From Verrucomicrobiota bacterium (GTDB lineage Bacteria; Verrucomicrobiota; Verrucomicrobiia; Limisphaerales; JADJPG01), in NCBI GenBank assembly GCA_016713365.1, contig JADJPG010000017.1, positions 22,588-86,587 on the forward strand: a stretch of 64,000 nt of DNA, read 5' to 3'. Position 1 is the stretch's first letter, and the number at the start of each line of letters is the position of its first letter. The position numbers and the translations under genes are program-made. Below, one piece after another: positions 1-9,405 of this stretch. The notes beneath the pieces were generated by a model. It had not been told where the DNA came from. It worked only from the letters and a program-made list of their open reading frames with translations, and did no database searches.

Positions 1-123
1 CGATCGGACGCCATCCAGGGTGGTGAGCCCCAGTTTCTCGAGCGCGGCTGCGAATCGTGGCCACTGCCGCTCATTCCGTTCCATGTGGTGAGCGGCGGTC
101 CTGCGTTCGAGCGTTGGTGGCAT
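1..123 (-). CDS. Partial N-terminus of an unrecognised protein, running off the left edge
   Basis: An open minus-strand frame begins with ATG at 123 (alternative ATG at 84) and stays open to the window edge, giving about 41 residues that include ERNERQWPRFAAALEKLGL. It is divergent from the response regulator gene, with about 220 bases between them that hold no other convincing frame. The product is not recognised. The call rests only on an open frame with a reasonable amino-acid mix, so it may be spurious. Confidence 0.3.
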   Translation of the reverse strand, partial: MPPTLERRTAAHHMERNERQWPRFAAALEKLGLTTLDGVRS

Positions 124-342
124 CGCGTAGGCAGTGTGATCGAATCCATTCGTTATCGCATGACGCCTGCATGACAATCTTGTCATTCGCGGTTCATTGG
201 CGGGTCATCGACCGAACCGATCCTCTTGCTCGTGTTACCTGATGCGAAACTACGAAGGGATCCGGGAATAGCAAGCCGCGAGAATCGCGCGCCAGCCAAT
301 AGTGCGTTGCCGCGCATGGCCGCCGAAGGTAACTTGTCCGCC

Positions 343-1017
343 ATGCGAGTTCTGGTCGTTGAAGATGAGAAGAAGACCGCGTCCTTTGTCCGCAAGGCGC
401 TCCAGGCGGAGGGATTTGCAGTCGACGTCCTGCATGATGGCTCAGAAGCGTTAAGCGCGGTGATGAACACTCCATTTGATGTCGCTGTGCTCGACGTGAT
501 GTTGCCCGGGCGCGATGGGTTGAGCGTGGTGCGGCAGATGCGCGAGAAGGGCATCGGCATTCCCGTTCTCCTTCTCACGGCGCGCGGCGAGGTTTCTGAA
601 AAGGTGGAGGGATTGAACGCCGGCGCGGACGATTACCTCCCGAAGCCGTTTGCCCTGGAGGAACTGGTGGCGCGCGTGCGCGCACTCGGACGCCGCACAG
701 GTGAAGCCAAGGCGGTCACGATGCGCGTTGGTGATCTGACGCTGAACACGGTGACGCGGACGGCTCATCGCGGTGAAAAATCCATTGATCTGGCGCCGCG
801 AGAATACTTGCTGCTCGAGTACTTGATGCGTTCCACCGGGCGGATCTGCGGGCGGATGGCCATCGTCGAGAAGGTTTGGGACTACGATTTCGATCCAGGG
901 ACGAATCTCGTCGACGTCTACATCAAGCGGCTGCGCGAGAAGATTGACGCGGACTTCGAAACCAAGCTGCTGCACACCGTCCGCGGCGTTGGATACGTGA
1001 TGAAGGAGCATCCATGA
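343..1017 (+). CDS. OmpR/PhoB-family response regulator
   Basis: A DNA-binding response regulator of 224 residues. The receiver domain spans about residues 1-115, with acidic residues in VVEDEK, phospho-acceptor Asp51 in AVLDVMLPG and conserved Lys101 in LPKPF. A winged-helix domain follows to the C-terminus (SIDLAPREYLLLEYL; VDVYIKRLREKID; VRGVGYVM). The frame is open further upstream, but the family's usual start MRVLVVEDE is at 343. Its stop overlaps the start of the histidine kinase (ATGA), so the two are translationally coupled. The architecture resembles CusR/QseB-type regulators. The signal sensed cannot be told from sequence. Confidence 0.95.
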   Translation: MRVLVVEDEKKTASFVRKALQAEGFAVDVLHDGSEALSAVMNTPFDVAVLDVMLPGRDGLSVVRQMREKGIGIPVLLLTARGEVSEKVEGLNAGADDYLPKPFALEELVARVRALGRRTGEAKAVTMRVGDLTLNTVTRTAHRGEKSIDLAPREYLLLEYLMRSTGRICGRMAIVEKVWDYDFDPGTNLVDVYIKRLREKIDADFETKLLHTVRGVGYVMKEHP

Positions 1018-2099
1018 GGTTGCGGACCCAGCTTGCGCTTTGGTATTCGGCCATTTTGTTGGTGAGTCTGTTGCTCATTTCCGGGTGGGCTTACTATGAG
1101 GTTGTCGTCGAACATCCAGCTGTCTCGAAGGCGCTGGCCAAGGAGGGATATACTCCGATGGACGAGTTCATCGAGATCATGCTTTACGGTGGTCTCCCGG
1201 CGCTCCTCATTGCGTTGATCGGAGGCTGGATTCTCATGCGGCGCGCGCTGTCGCCGGTCAACACCCTGACGACGACGCTGGAGAGCATTCACGTCGATAC
1301 GCTTGGTCGCCAGCTGGCCCGCAGCGGAAACGGGGACGAGCTGGATCGTCTCGCGGAAGTCTTCAATTCGATGATGTCGCGCCTGGAGCAGTCGTTCACC
1401 CGGGTGCGCGAGTTCACGATCAACGCCTCGCACGAACTGAAAACTCCGCTCACGATCATGCGCGGTGAAATCGAAACACGCCTGCGCGAATCGTCGCCCA
1501 CCGCGGCAGATCGTGAGTTCCTTGCCAGCCAGCTCGACGAAATTGCGCGGCTGACCAAGATTGTCGATGCGCTCACGCTGCTGGCCAAGGCTGACACGGG
1601 TCAGCTCGCGACCGCGCATGAACCGGTGCGGTTGGATGAACTGGTGCGCGATTGCTACGCGGATGCGCAGATTCTCGCCCAGCCGTCCCATGTGCAGGTC
1701 GAGATGAATTCTTGTGACGAGGTGACGGTGCGTGGAGACCGGCATCGGCTGCGCCAATTGCTGCTCAATCTGGCGGACAACGCGATTAAGTATAATCAAC
1801 GGGACGGCCGGGTGGTGATGAGTTTGACGAAGAACAACGGTGCGGCGGAGCTGGTTGTTTCGAATACAGGTCCTGGAATTCCGGCGGAGAAACTGCCCCG
1901 CGTCTTCGATCGCTTCTACCGCGGCGACCCGGCTCATGGTGGCGAGGTGGAAGGCAGCGGACTTGGATTAAGCATCGTGCAATGGATTGTAAAAGCCCAC
2001 GGCGGCGCCATTGAACTCACCTCCAAGCCTGACCAATGGACCAGCGTCACCGTGCATTTCCCGTTTCAATCTCCGGCCGCTGAGTTGACCGGGAAGTAA
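1014..2099 (+). CDS. Two-component sensor histidine kinase
   Basis: A membrane histidine kinase of 361 residues, partner of the regulator it overlaps by 4 bases. Two membrane helices lie near residues 7-27 and 60-78, enclosing a short periplasmic loop of only about 35 residues. A HAMP linker follows, then the H-box (NASHELKTPLT), N-box (LLLNLADNAIKYN), G1 (VSNTGPGIP) and G2 (GSGLGLSIV). All catalytic motifs are present. The small extracytoplasmic loop suggests sensing at the membrane or through a partner rather than by a large periplasmic domain. Confidence 0.95.
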   Translation: MRLRTQLALWYSAILLVSLLLISGWAYYEVVVEHPAVSKALAKEGYTPMDEFIEIMLYGGLPALLIALIGGWILMRRALSPVNTLTTTLESIHVDTLGRQLARSGNGDELDRLAEVFNSMMSRLEQSFTRVREFTINASHELKTPLTIMRGEIETRLRESSPTAADREFLASQLDEIARLTKIVDALTLLAKADTGQLATAHEPVRLDELVRDCYADAQILAQPSHVQVEMNSCDEVTVRGDRHRLRQLLLNLADNAIKYNQRDGRVVMSLTKNNGAAELVVSNTGPGIPAEKLPRVFDRFYRGDPAHGGEVEGSGLGLSIVQWIVKAHGGAIELTSKPDQWTSVTVHFPFQSPAAELTGK

Positions 2100-2286
2100 A
2101 AGTGATTCGGCTTCGAGGCGGCCGCTTTGTCGCTCGTGCCTACTGCCTTCGCTTTTGATTCAGCGGAGCTTCAACCGTGGTTTCGAAAGGAGGGTGCGGC
2201 GGTGGGAACGAAACGGTTATTCTCTACAGAAACGAATGGTTCGTTCAATGGAATGGACAGTTGTCAGCCACTGGTCGGTGCCTACG

Positions 2287-4002
2287 ATGCAGATTATGAC
2301 AGTAATTCGAATCCAGACTACCGGGATGTGGAGCCTAGTTACGGTGGCGTTGTTCCTGGCTCTTTCTCCGACGGGCTCGGATGCGGCACCGAAAGTTCAG
2401 CAACGTGGCGCGGTGGCGACTGTGCATCCGCTGGCCAGCGAGGCCGCCATGCGCGCGATGGAATCCGGAGGAAACGCGATCGATGCAGCGGTGGTGGCGG
2501 GCCTCACGCTCGGAGTGGTGGACGGCTTTAACTCCGGCATCGGCGGCGGTTGTTTCATGGTGATTCACCGAGCCGATGGTTCGGTGATTGCACTGGATGG
2601 GCGCGAGAAGGCTCCGGCGGCCGCGACGCGAGACATGTTCGTCCGCGACGGGAAGGGCGATTCGAAGTTGAGTCAGACGGGCGCGCTCGCGATTGGCGTG
2701 CCGGGTTCGCTGGCGGTGTATGAACACGCGATTCGCCATTACGGCAAGTTAACGCTGCGGCAGCACTTATTGGCTGCGGCGGAGATTTCGGAGAAGGGGT
2801 TTCCGTTGACGCGAACCTACGTGCAACGCCTGGAGTCCGCTGTGAAGGAGTTGCGGGCGTTCGACGCGGCGCGTTCGATTTTTCTGACGGCAGACGGTTC
2901 GTCGTTGGAGCAGGGGTTCGTGCTGCGCCAGCCGGACTTGGCGAGGAGCTATCGCGTCTTGGCGGAGCAGGGGATTGGCTGGTTTTACGGCGGCGATTTC
3001 GCGATACGAATGGAACGATGGATGAAATCGAACGGTGGGATCGCGACGGCGAAAGATTTTCAGGCGTATGATTTCAAACTGCGGGAGGCGGTTCGGACGA
3101 CCTATCGGGGTCATGAGATCGTAGGTTTTCCGCCGCCGAGTTCTGGCGGTGTGCATGTGGGACAGATTCTGAACATTCTCGAGCAGTTCGATCTCAAGAC
3201 GATGGGGGCTGGCTCCGCGGACTTTGTGCATGTGGTGACGGAGGCGATGAAGCTGGCGTTTGCCGATCGCGCGTTTTGGCTGGGAGATCCTGATTTCGTG
3301 CCGGTGCCGCGCGGGTTGATGTCCAAGGAGTATGCCGCGAAGCTGGCGAAGCGAATTGATCTGCGACGGGCCAGTCCGGTGCCGAAGCACGACGAACCGG
3401 ATGGTGCGTCGACGGATGTCTTCGGAAAGCACACGACGCATTTCTCCTGCGCGGACGCGGACGGGAACTGGGTGGCCTGCACGGCGACGGTGAATACGAC
3501 GTTCGGCTCGAAGGTTGTGATTCCGGGCACGGGCATCGTGATGAACAATCAGATGGATGATTTCTCGATTCAACCGGGCGTGGCGAATGCGTTCGGTTTG
3601 CTCGGAGCGGAAGCAAACGCGGTGGCGCCCGGGAAACGGCCATTGTCCAGCATGAGTCCGACGATTGTGCTGAAAGAGGGAAGGCCGGTCATGGCGGTCG
3701 GTGCAGCGGGCGGACCGACGATTATCAGTCAGACGTTGCTGGCGATTCTTCACGTGGTGGACTTCGGTGCGGATTCTTCGAATGCACTGGCGCAGGCGCG
3801 GTTTCATCATCAGTGGCGACCAGACGAGTTGCGGGTGGAGAAGCGATTGCCGGAGAGCGTTCGCGCTGAGTTATCGAGGCGCGGTCATCGAGTGGTTGTG
3901 ACCGAGAGCCTCGGAGCGGCGCAGGTGGTGGCGGTTGACGAGAAGGGGAAATTTTCAGGCGTGGCGGATCCGCGCGGCGAAGGATTGGGTCTGGCGCGCT
4001 AG
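2287..4002 (+). CDS. ggt: Gamma-glutamyltransferase (Ntn hydrolase)
   Basis: A periplasmic gamma-glutamyltranspeptidase/glutathione hydrolase of about 570 residues, the normal length. The self-cleavage site and nucleophilic threonine lie in KHTTHFS, followed by the small-subunit motifs TATVNTTFGS, MNNQMDDFS and PLSSMSPTIV. A hydrophobic signal segment starts at MWSLVTVALFLALSP. The frame is open from a TTG at 2155. The ATG at 2287 is chosen because it precedes the signal peptide; 2326 is also possible and no clear Shine-Dalgarno decides. It is monocistronic, between the two-component pair and gmd. Confidence 0.9.
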   Translation: MQIMTVIRIQTTGMWSLVTVALFLALSPTGSDAAPKVQQRGAVATVHPLASEAAMRAMESGGNAIDAAVVAGLTLGVVDGFNSGIGGGCFMVIHRADGSVIALDGREKAPAAATRDMFVRDGKGDSKLSQTGALAIGVPGSLAVYEHAIRHYGKLTLRQHLLAAAEISEKGFPLTRTYVQRLESAVKELRAFDAARSIFLTADGSSLEQGFVLRQPDLARSYRVLAEQGIGWFYGGDFAIRMERWMKSNGGIATAKDFQAYDFKLREAVRTTYRGHEIVGFPPPSSGGVHVGQILNILEQFDLKTMGAGSADFVHVVTEAMKLAFADRAFWLGDPDFVPVPRGLMSKEYAAKLAKRIDLRRASPVPKHDEPDGASTDVFGKHTTHFSCADADGNWVACTATVNTTFGSKVVIPGTGIVMNNQMDDFSIQPGVANAFGLLGAEANAVAPGKRPLSSMSPTIVLKEGRPVMAVGAAGGPTIISQTLLAILHVVDFGADSSNALAQARFHHQWRPDELRVEKRLPESVRAELSRRGHRVVVTESLGAAQVVAVDEKGKFSGVADPRGEGLGLAR

Positions 4003-4053
4003 CGTTTGGCTTGCGTCGGGGCCGCGAGTTTTGGATTGTCGACTTCAGACACT

Positions 4054-5067
4054 ATGTCAAAACGCGCGCTCATCACAGGCATCACCGGTCAGGACGGTTC
4101 TTACTTGGCAGAATTGCTTCTCTCGAAAGGCTACGAAGTTCACGGACTGATTCGCCGGGCGAGCACGTTTAACACGGGGCGCATTGATCACATCTACACC
4201 GATCCACACCAGAGCGGCGCACGGTTGAAGCTCCATTACGGGGACCTGAGCGACGCCAGCGGCATGTCTCGTTTGCTGGCGACCATTGAGCCGAACGAAA
4301 TCTATAACCTCGCAGCGCAGAGCCACGTCCGGGTGAGTTTTGACTGCCCCGAGTATACGACCGACGTCACGGCGACGGGCGCGGTTCGTATTCTGGAGGC
4401 GATTCGCGAGACGGGTATCAAGCCGAGGTTTTATCAGGCGTCATCCAGCGAGATGTTCGGCTTGGTGCAGGCGGTGCCGCAAAGCGAGACGACGCCATTC
4501 TACCCGCGCAGTCCCTACGCTTGCGCCAAGCTGTACGCGCATTGGGTGACGGTGAACTATCGCGAATCGTATGGTCTGCACGCGAGCAGCGGCATTTTGT
4601 TCAATCACGAGTCCCCGCGGCGCGGTGAGACGTTTGTAACGCGCAAAATCACGCGTGCTGTTGCGCACATCAAGCTGGGCCTTCAGGACAAACTCTACCT
4701 CGGCAATCTCGACGCGAAACGCGATTGGGGTTACGCGAAAGAATATGTCGAGGCGATGTGGCTGATGCTGCAGCAGGATCAGCCGGACGATTATGTGATC
4801 GCGACGAACGAAACACACAGCGTGAAGGAATTCCTCCAGGTCGCCTTCGCTCATGCGGGCCTCGATTGGAAGCAATACGTGGAGATTGATCCCAAATACT
4901 TCCGTCCCGCTGAGGTCGATCTACTGATTGGCGATTACTCGAAGGCGAGGAAGAAGCTGGGTTGGGAACCGAAGACGCGGTTTGAAGATTTGACCAAGCT
5001 GATGGTGGACGAGGATCTGCGCCGGTTGCAGGAGCACTTGGCCGGCAAGTCGAAGCTCGTCGGTTGA
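4054..5067 (+). CDS. gmd: GDP-mannose 4,6-dehydratase
   Basis: Converts GDP-D-mannose to GDP-4-dehydro-6-deoxy-D-mannose, the first step to GDP-fucose or GDP-rhamnose. The 337-residue protein has the NADP-binding glycine motif GITGQDGSY near the N-terminus, the catalytic SSSEMFG and YACAK (Tyr-x3-Lys), and the family signatures LIRRAS, RGETFVTRKI and DWGYAKEYVEAMW. The ATG at 4054 starts MSKRALITG; the frame is open upstream but without family similarity. No other nucleotide-sugar gene is adjacent. Confidence 0.94.
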   Translation: MSKRALITGITGQDGSYLAELLLSKGYEVHGLIRRASTFNTGRIDHIYTDPHQSGARLKLHYGDLSDASGMSRLLATIEPNEIYNLAAQSHVRVSFDCPEYTTDVTATGAVRILEAIRETGIKPRFYQASSSEMFGLVQAVPQSETTPFYPRSPYACAKLYAHWVTVNYRESYGLHASSGILFNHESPRRGETFVTRKITRAVAHIKLGLQDKLYLGNLDAKRDWGYAKEYVEAMWLMLQQDQPDDYVIATNETHSVKEFLQVAFAHAGLDWKQYVEIDPKYFRPAEVDLLIGDYSKARKKLGWEPKTRFEDLTKLMVDEDLRRLQEHLAGKSKLVG

Positions 5068-5073
5068 GCGCTC

Positions 5074-5541
5074 CTAAATAATGTAGTCGAGCGGGTTGGT
5101 TTGCGGGCCTTGCAGGGTCTTCACACGTTCGCAGAGCTGGGCGACGGTCACGTCTTCGAGGATGCGCACAATGGCATCCCGGACTTCCTTCATCACGCTA
5201 CGGATCGCGCATTTGTCTTCGTTGGGGCAGGAACACTTCTCGTAGAATCGTTCACTCACACAGCTGACGGGCGCCAGCGGGCCTTCGATGTGGCGAATGA
5301 CTTCAGCAAGCGAGATTTTTTCTGGCGGACGCTTCAGGCGATATCCACCCGCGATGCCGCGCTTGCTCTCCAGCAAGCCTGCGGATTTGAGGTCGTTGAG
5401 AATCTGTTCGAGGAACCGCTTCGGAATATTCTGTCGCGTGGATATCTCCTGAATTCGCACCACTGAATCGTCCTCGATGTAGTCCAAGCCGAGGACAATC
5501 AGGGCGCGGAGCGCATACTCACCTCGAACAGAGAGTTTCAT
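5074..5541 (-). CDS. Rrf2-family transcriptional regulator
   Basis: A 155-residue Rrf2 regulator: N-terminal winged helix (KLSVRGEYALRALIVL; ISTRQNIPKRFLEQIL; GGYRL) and a C-terminal cysteine cluster CVSERFYEKCSCPNEDKC. That cluster resembles the Fe-S ligands of IscR/NsrR-type members. A GTG six bases upstream is an alternative start. It converges on gmd and is divergent from the yezD-porin-sulfate operon. Rrf2 proteins such as CymR control sulfur uptake in other bacteria, so control of that operon is a reasonable inference from position. Confidence 0.9.
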   Translation of the reverse strand: MKLSVRGEYALRALIVLGLDYIEDDSVVRIQEISTRQNIPKRFLEQILNDLKSAGLLESKRGIAGGYRLKRPPEKISLAEVIRHIEGPLAPVSCVSERFYEKCSCPNEDKCAIRSVMKEVRDAIVRILEDVTVAQLCERVKTLQGPQTNPLDYII

Positions 5542-5689
5542 TGCCACGAGTCTATAATCCCGACTGAAAGCATCAAGAATAAGTCTTTGCGGACCACTGG
5601 TTGCGCTTTAGGCGCTAACCTATAACGATTTGTATATTATTTAAAAACTCGATTGACTTAGTAGATATTAAGCTTATCCTCGATTCGTC
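5542..5689. promoter_or_regulatory. Divergent promoter region, Rrf2 regulator / sulfate operon
   Basis: An A+T-rich intergenic stretch between the divergent Rrf2 gene and yezD. It is markedly more A+T-rich than its surroundings (TATATTATTTAAAAA near 5632). It very probably holds promoters for both directions and the operator of the regulator. No operator palindrome is clear enough to name. Confidence 0.5.
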
Positions 5690-5878
5690 ATGCAAACAAT
5701 ACGAGCCAACGCCGTGAAGCCCGAGAACTGGATCGAAGTGGTGGCGGAGCAGGTCGGTAACCTGCGTTTCGGCGTGGTTCAGATTGTGGTTCACGACTCG
5801 CGGGTGGTTCAGATCGAGCGAACGGAAAAGGTTCGTCTGTCTGAGCGACCGGGAGCGGAGGGCCGGCAGAGCGACTAA
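5690..5878 (+). CDS. yezD: YezD family (DUF2292) small protein
   Basis: A 62-residue protein whose core, WIEVVAEQVGNLRFGVVQ followed by IVVHDSRVVQIERTEKVRL, matches the DUF2292/YezD family. These small proteins are repeatedly found at the head of sulfate or sulfonate transport operons. The biochemical role is unknown. It begins the sulfate-uptake operon here, 90 bases before the porin gene. Confidence 0.8.
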   Translation: MQTIRANAVKPENWIEVVAEQVGNLRFGVVQIVVHDSRVVQIERTEKVRLSERPGAEGRQSD

Positions 5879-5968
5879 CCAAGGCTGACCAGATTTCTGG
5901 AGGCTCAATAATGTGGAATCAAGCCAACCGACCAAACAAACGGAGGAACGCTGCAATGAATCAACGAA

Positions 5969-7396
5969 ATGCAATTCAAGCAAACGATCCTTCCGGCGGT
6001 GCTCGTGGGAAGCTTAAGCGCGGCGACGAGTCTGTTCGCTGATGAGGCGGCAGAGACGGCAAAGGAACTCCGAAAGCAAATTCAGGAGCTCGACCAAAAA
6101 GTGCGTATCCTCGAACGAAAATCTGAAATCGACAAAGAAGCCGCGACTGAGAAGTCCCGGACTGCGGCGTCGGTTTCGGCACGGGCGGGTGGGTTCTCCA
6201 TCCGATCAGCGGACACCAACTTTGTGTTGAAGCTCCGTGGCTATATTCAGGCGGATTCCCGTTTCTTTGCGGATGACCACGTAGGCGGCACGGCGAACGA
6301 CACCTTCCTTTTGCGCCGCGTGCGGCCGATTATCGAGGGAACGGTGTTCGAGAAGTATGACTTCCGTCTGATGCTCGACTTCGGTTCGGGCGTGACGGCC
6401 AGCGCTGCGAACAATTCCTACGTGCAGGACGCTTATGTCACGGCGCGCTTTCTGCCTCAGTTCCAGATACAAGCCGGCAAGTTCAAGGAGCCGGTCGATT
6501 TGGAACGCCTGCAATCCGGCGCGAATCTCCTCTTTGTGGAGCGCGGTTATCCCACGCAGCTTGCGCCTAATCGGGACGTGGGTGTGCAAGTGCAGGGAGA
6601 CTTCGGTGGGGCTGCGGGAAGCAGCCTAATCAGCTATGCGGTCGGCGCCTTCAATGGCGTGGCTGATGGCGGCAGCGGTGACATTGAGACTGCGGATGAC
6701 GAGAAGGACATCGCCGCCCGCCTCTTTTCTCATCCGTTCAAGAATCTCGATGTGGACGCGCTTCGCGAATTGGGGCTGGGCATTGCCGGAACATACGGCG
6801 ATCAGGATGGTTCGGTGCGCAGCTACACATCGATCGGGCAGCAACGGTTCTTCGGCTATCGCTCCAGCGCAACGCCGGCCACGGCTGCGAATGTTGTCGC
6901 CAACGGCATTCACTGGCGCGTTGCGCCGCAGGGTTACTACTATTACGGGCCTTTCGGACTCTTCGCAGAATACATCGTTTCGGAACAGGACGTGCAGCAA
7001 GCTGGTGCTGGAACCGGTGCGGGAACGATTGCCTCGCTGCGTCATACCGCGTGGACGGTGGCCGCGTCTTTTTTCCTCACTGGGGAAGAAAATTCCTTCA
7101 AGGCCGTCACTCCAAGAAACGCGTTTCAACCGGCCAGTGGTGGCTGGGGCGCGTGGGAAGTGGCTGCGCGCGTCGGTGGACTGGACATCGATGATGATGC
7201 GTTCCCAGTTTTCGCCAACTCCGCGACCTCGGCCACCAGCGCGTTCTCCTGGGGGCTCGGCTTGAACTGGCATCTGAACCGGAACGTGAAGGTGAACTTG
7301 AACTACGATCAGACCGACTTTAAAGGCGGCGCGGCTACGGACCTTCTCGCAAAAGGTGAAAAGGCGATCTTCACGCGCGCTCAAATCTCATTCTAA
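5969..7396 (+). CDS. OprP/OprO-type porin
   Basis: An outer-membrane porin of 475 residues: signal peptide (LPAVLVGSLSAATSLFADEA), a short coiled coil (residues about 25-60, KELRKQIQELDQKVRILERK), then a phosphate-selective-porin-like beta-barrel (LKLRGYIQADSRFF; LLRRVRPIIEG; FQIQAGKFKEPVDLERL; VNLNYDQTDFKGG) ending in the aromatic ARAQISF typical of barrel proteins. A strong GGAGG at 5942 is better spaced for the ATG at 5956, which opens a different 28-codon frame, so start assignment is slightly uncertain. Position in a sulfate operon suggests anion, probably sulfate, entry. Confidence 0.88.
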   Translation: MQFKQTILPAVLVGSLSAATSLFADEAAETAKELRKQIQELDQKVRILERKSEIDKEAATEKSRTAASVSARAGGFSIRSADTNFVLKLRGYIQADSRFFADDHVGGTANDTFLLRRVRPIIEGTVFEKYDFRLMLDFGSGVTASAANNSYVQDAYVTARFLPQFQIQAGKFKEPVDLERLQSGANLLFVERGYPTQLAPNRDVGVQVQGDFGGAAGSSLISYAVGAFNGVADGGSGDIETADDEKDIAARLFSHPFKNLDVDALRELGLGIAGTYGDQDGSVRSYTSIGQQRFFGYRSSATPATAANVVANGIHWRVAPQGYYYYGPFGLFAEYIVSEQDVQQAGAGTGAGTIASLRHTAWTVAASFFLTGEENSFKAVTPRNAFQPASGGWGAWEVAARVGGLDIDDDAFPVFANSATSATSAFSWGLGLNWHLNRNVKVNLNYDQTDFKGGAATDLLAKGEKAIFTRAQISF

Positions 7397-7428
7397 ATCT
7401 TCGCAACCACCAACCAGGAACTCTTCGC

Positions 7429-8445
7429 ATGAAAAACAAACTCTCCTTTCGTTCGCTGTTCATCCTGCTGATGGCGCTTGGACTTCTGCCGGGCGCGCTG
7501 ACCGCGAAGGACGTCACGCTCCTCAACGTCTCGTATGATCCCACGCGGGAACTTTACGAGGACTTCAACAAAGCCTTCGCCAAACATTGGGAAGCCAAGA
7601 CCGGCGAAAAGCTTTCCGTGAAACAATCGCACGGCGGTTCCGGCAAACAGGCGCGCGGCGTCATCGATGGGCTGCAGGCGGACGTCGTGACGCTGGCGCT
7701 CGCGTATGATATCGATGCGATAGCCGAGCGGGGGAAATCGCTGCCGAAGGACTGGCAGAAACGATTGCCGAACAACAGCTCGCCCTACACCTCCACCATC
7801 GTGTTCCTCGTGCGGAAGGGGAACCCGAAAGGCATCAAGGACTGGAACGATCTCATCAAACCCGGCGTCTCCGTCATCACGCCGAACCCTAAAACCTCCG
7901 GTGGCGCACGCTGGAACTACCTCGCCGCTTACGGCTACGAGCTGAAGCGGACCGGTGACGCGGCGAAGGCGAGGGATTTCTTGAAGGCGCTCTTCAAGAA
8001 CGTGCCGGTGCTCGACACTGGCGCGAGAGGCGCGACGACGACCTTTGTGCAGCGTGGCATTGGCGACGTGCTCATTGCGTGGGAGAACGAGGCGATTCTC
8101 GCCATCAAGGAACTGGGCAAGGGCGAGTTCGAACTCGTCGCACCGTCGATCAGCATCCTCGCCGAGCCGCCAGTGACGGTGGTCGATCGCGTGGTGAAGA
8201 AGCGTGGCACGGAAGTCGTGGCCAAGGCGTATCTCGATTATCTTTACACGGAAGCGGGCCAGGAGATTGCGGCGATACACTACTACCGTCCGCGCCTGGA
8301 ATCCGTCGCGGCAAAACACGCATCGTCATTCCCGTCGATCAAATTGCTGACCATCGATGGCGACTTCGGCGGTTGGGCGGCGGCGCACGCGGCGCATTTC
8401 AGTGAAGGCGCGGTGTTCGACCAAATCTATCAATCCGGAAAATAG
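7429..8445 (+). CDS. Sulfate ABC transporter substrate-binding protein
   Basis: A periplasmic sulfate-binding protein of 338 residues (Sbp/CysP family). It has a signal peptide (FRSLFILLMALGLLPGALTAKD) and the family motifs LLNVSYDPTRELYEDFN, HGGSGKQARGVIDGLQADVVTLAL, NPKTSGGARWNYLAAYG and FVQRGIGDVLIAWENEA. It follows the porin by 32 bases and precedes the M14 gene by 2 bases. It would hand sulfate, or possibly thiosulfate, to the CysT-CysW-CysA importer encoded downstream. Confidence 0.95.
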   Translation: MKNKLSFRSLFILLMALGLLPGALTAKDVTLLNVSYDPTRELYEDFNKAFAKHWEAKTGEKLSVKQSHGGSGKQARGVIDGLQADVVTLALAYDIDAIAERGKSLPKDWQKRLPNNSSPYTSTIVFLVRKGNPKGIKDWNDLIKPGVSVITPNPKTSGGARWNYLAAYGYELKRTGDAAKARDFLKALFKNVPVLDTGARGATTTFVQRGIGDVLIAWENEAILAIKELGKGEFELVAPSISILAEPPVTVVDRVVKKRGTEVVAKAYLDYLYTEAGQEIAAIHYYRPRLESVAAKHASSFPSIKLLTIDGDFGGWAAAHAAHFSEGAVFDQIYQSGK

Positions 8446-8447
8446 TC

Positions 8448-9278
8448 ATGAAACCTTCCACGCTTAATGGCAACGCCGCAGTTCCACAGCGGAACGCCAC
8501 TGAGAAACACTCCGTCGGGCAGTTGCTCGCGCCGCTGGATGAACTGGCGGAAAGATCCCCGCACTTCCTGAGCCGATCGTTTGGCCAGTTCGAGAGCTCC
8601 GGTCGGAACTACAGTCTGCCGCGCTATGTTTATCTCGGTCCCAAAGGAGGCGGTGACACGCTGCGCATCGGGATCTTTGCCACCATTCACGGTGACGAGC
8701 CGGAGGGCGCACTGGCGCTGACGCGGTTCATCCGTGAACTCGAAGCGCGTCGCGAAATTGCGCAAGGCTTCGCGCTGTTCATCTATCCGGTCTGCAATCC
8801 GACCGGGTTCGAGGACGGGACTCGTGCGTCTCGCAACGGCAAAGACCTCAATCGCGAGTTCTGGAAGAATTCGCCGGAGCCCGAAGTGCAGTTCCTCGAA
8901 ACGGAGATTTGGACCCACGCGTTTCACGGAATCGTTAATCTCCACTCGGACGACACGTGTGATGGGCTCTACGGATTCGTCCACGGCGAAGTGCTCTCCG
9001 AGTATCTACTGCGGCCGGCGCTGCGAGCGGCGGGGCGGTATCTCCTGCGCGACGAACGGCCCGAGATCGATGGATTCCCCGCAAGGGACGGCGTTCTCCA
9101 TCATTGCTACGATGGCGTCCTGCGCGCCGTTCCCGGGCTGAAGCTGACTCCCTTCGAGCTGACCTTCGAGACGCCGCAACGTGCGCCTGTGCCCTTGCAA
9201 GTGGAGGCGTTCTCGGCGGCGCTTGAGTCAATTCTCACCGAGTATCGCCAGCTGATGGCGATTGCCCAAAACATCTAG
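8448..9278 (+). CDS. M14-family zinc metallocarboxypeptidase / succinylglutamate desuccinylase-like enzyme
   Basis: A 276-residue member of the M14 zinc hydrolase fold. Visible site residues: HGDEPEG (zinc His and Glu), NPTGF, DLNREF (substrate Arg), NLHSDDT (third zinc His) and a late Glu in ELTFETP. It starts 2 bases after the sulfate-binding protein gene, so it is cotranscribed with it. A sulfate transporter does not need such an enzyme, so its substrate (N-acyl amino acid, peptide or a sulfur conjugate) is unknown. A terminator-like hairpin separates it from cysT. Confidence 0.82.
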   Translation: MKPSTLNGNAAVPQRNATEKHSVGQLLAPLDELAERSPHFLSRSFGQFESSGRNYSLPRYVYLGPKGGGDTLRIGIFATIHGDEPEGALALTRFIRELEARREIAQGFALFIYPVCNPTGFEDGTRASRNGKDLNREFWKNSPEPEVQFLETEIWTHAFHGIVNLHSDDTCDGLYGFVHGEVLSEYLLRPALRAAGRYLLRDERPEIDGFPARDGVLHHCYDGVLRAVPGLKLTPFELTFETPQRAPVPLQVEAFSAALESILTEYRQLMAIAQNI

Positions 9279-9323
9279 CCGACGAGTGGAACAAACCTGT
9301 CCGGCATTCTTTCACGGGACGCT

Positions 9324-9363
9324 GCCGTCACGAAGTGACACTTCGATGACGGCGGCTGTTTTT
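9324..9363 (+). terminator. Rho-independent terminator-like hairpin before cysT
   Basis: GCCGTCA (9324) pairs with TGACGGC (9347); an inner stem CGAAGTG/CACTTCG extends it, and a T-rich run follows at 9358-9363. It lies between the M14 gene and cysT and could attenuate transcription into the membrane components, favouring the binding protein over the permease. Confidence 0.65.
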
Positions 9364-9405
9364 CCTCCACCTGCCTGGCGAACTCTGTTTCCATAACCGC
9401 GCTCC

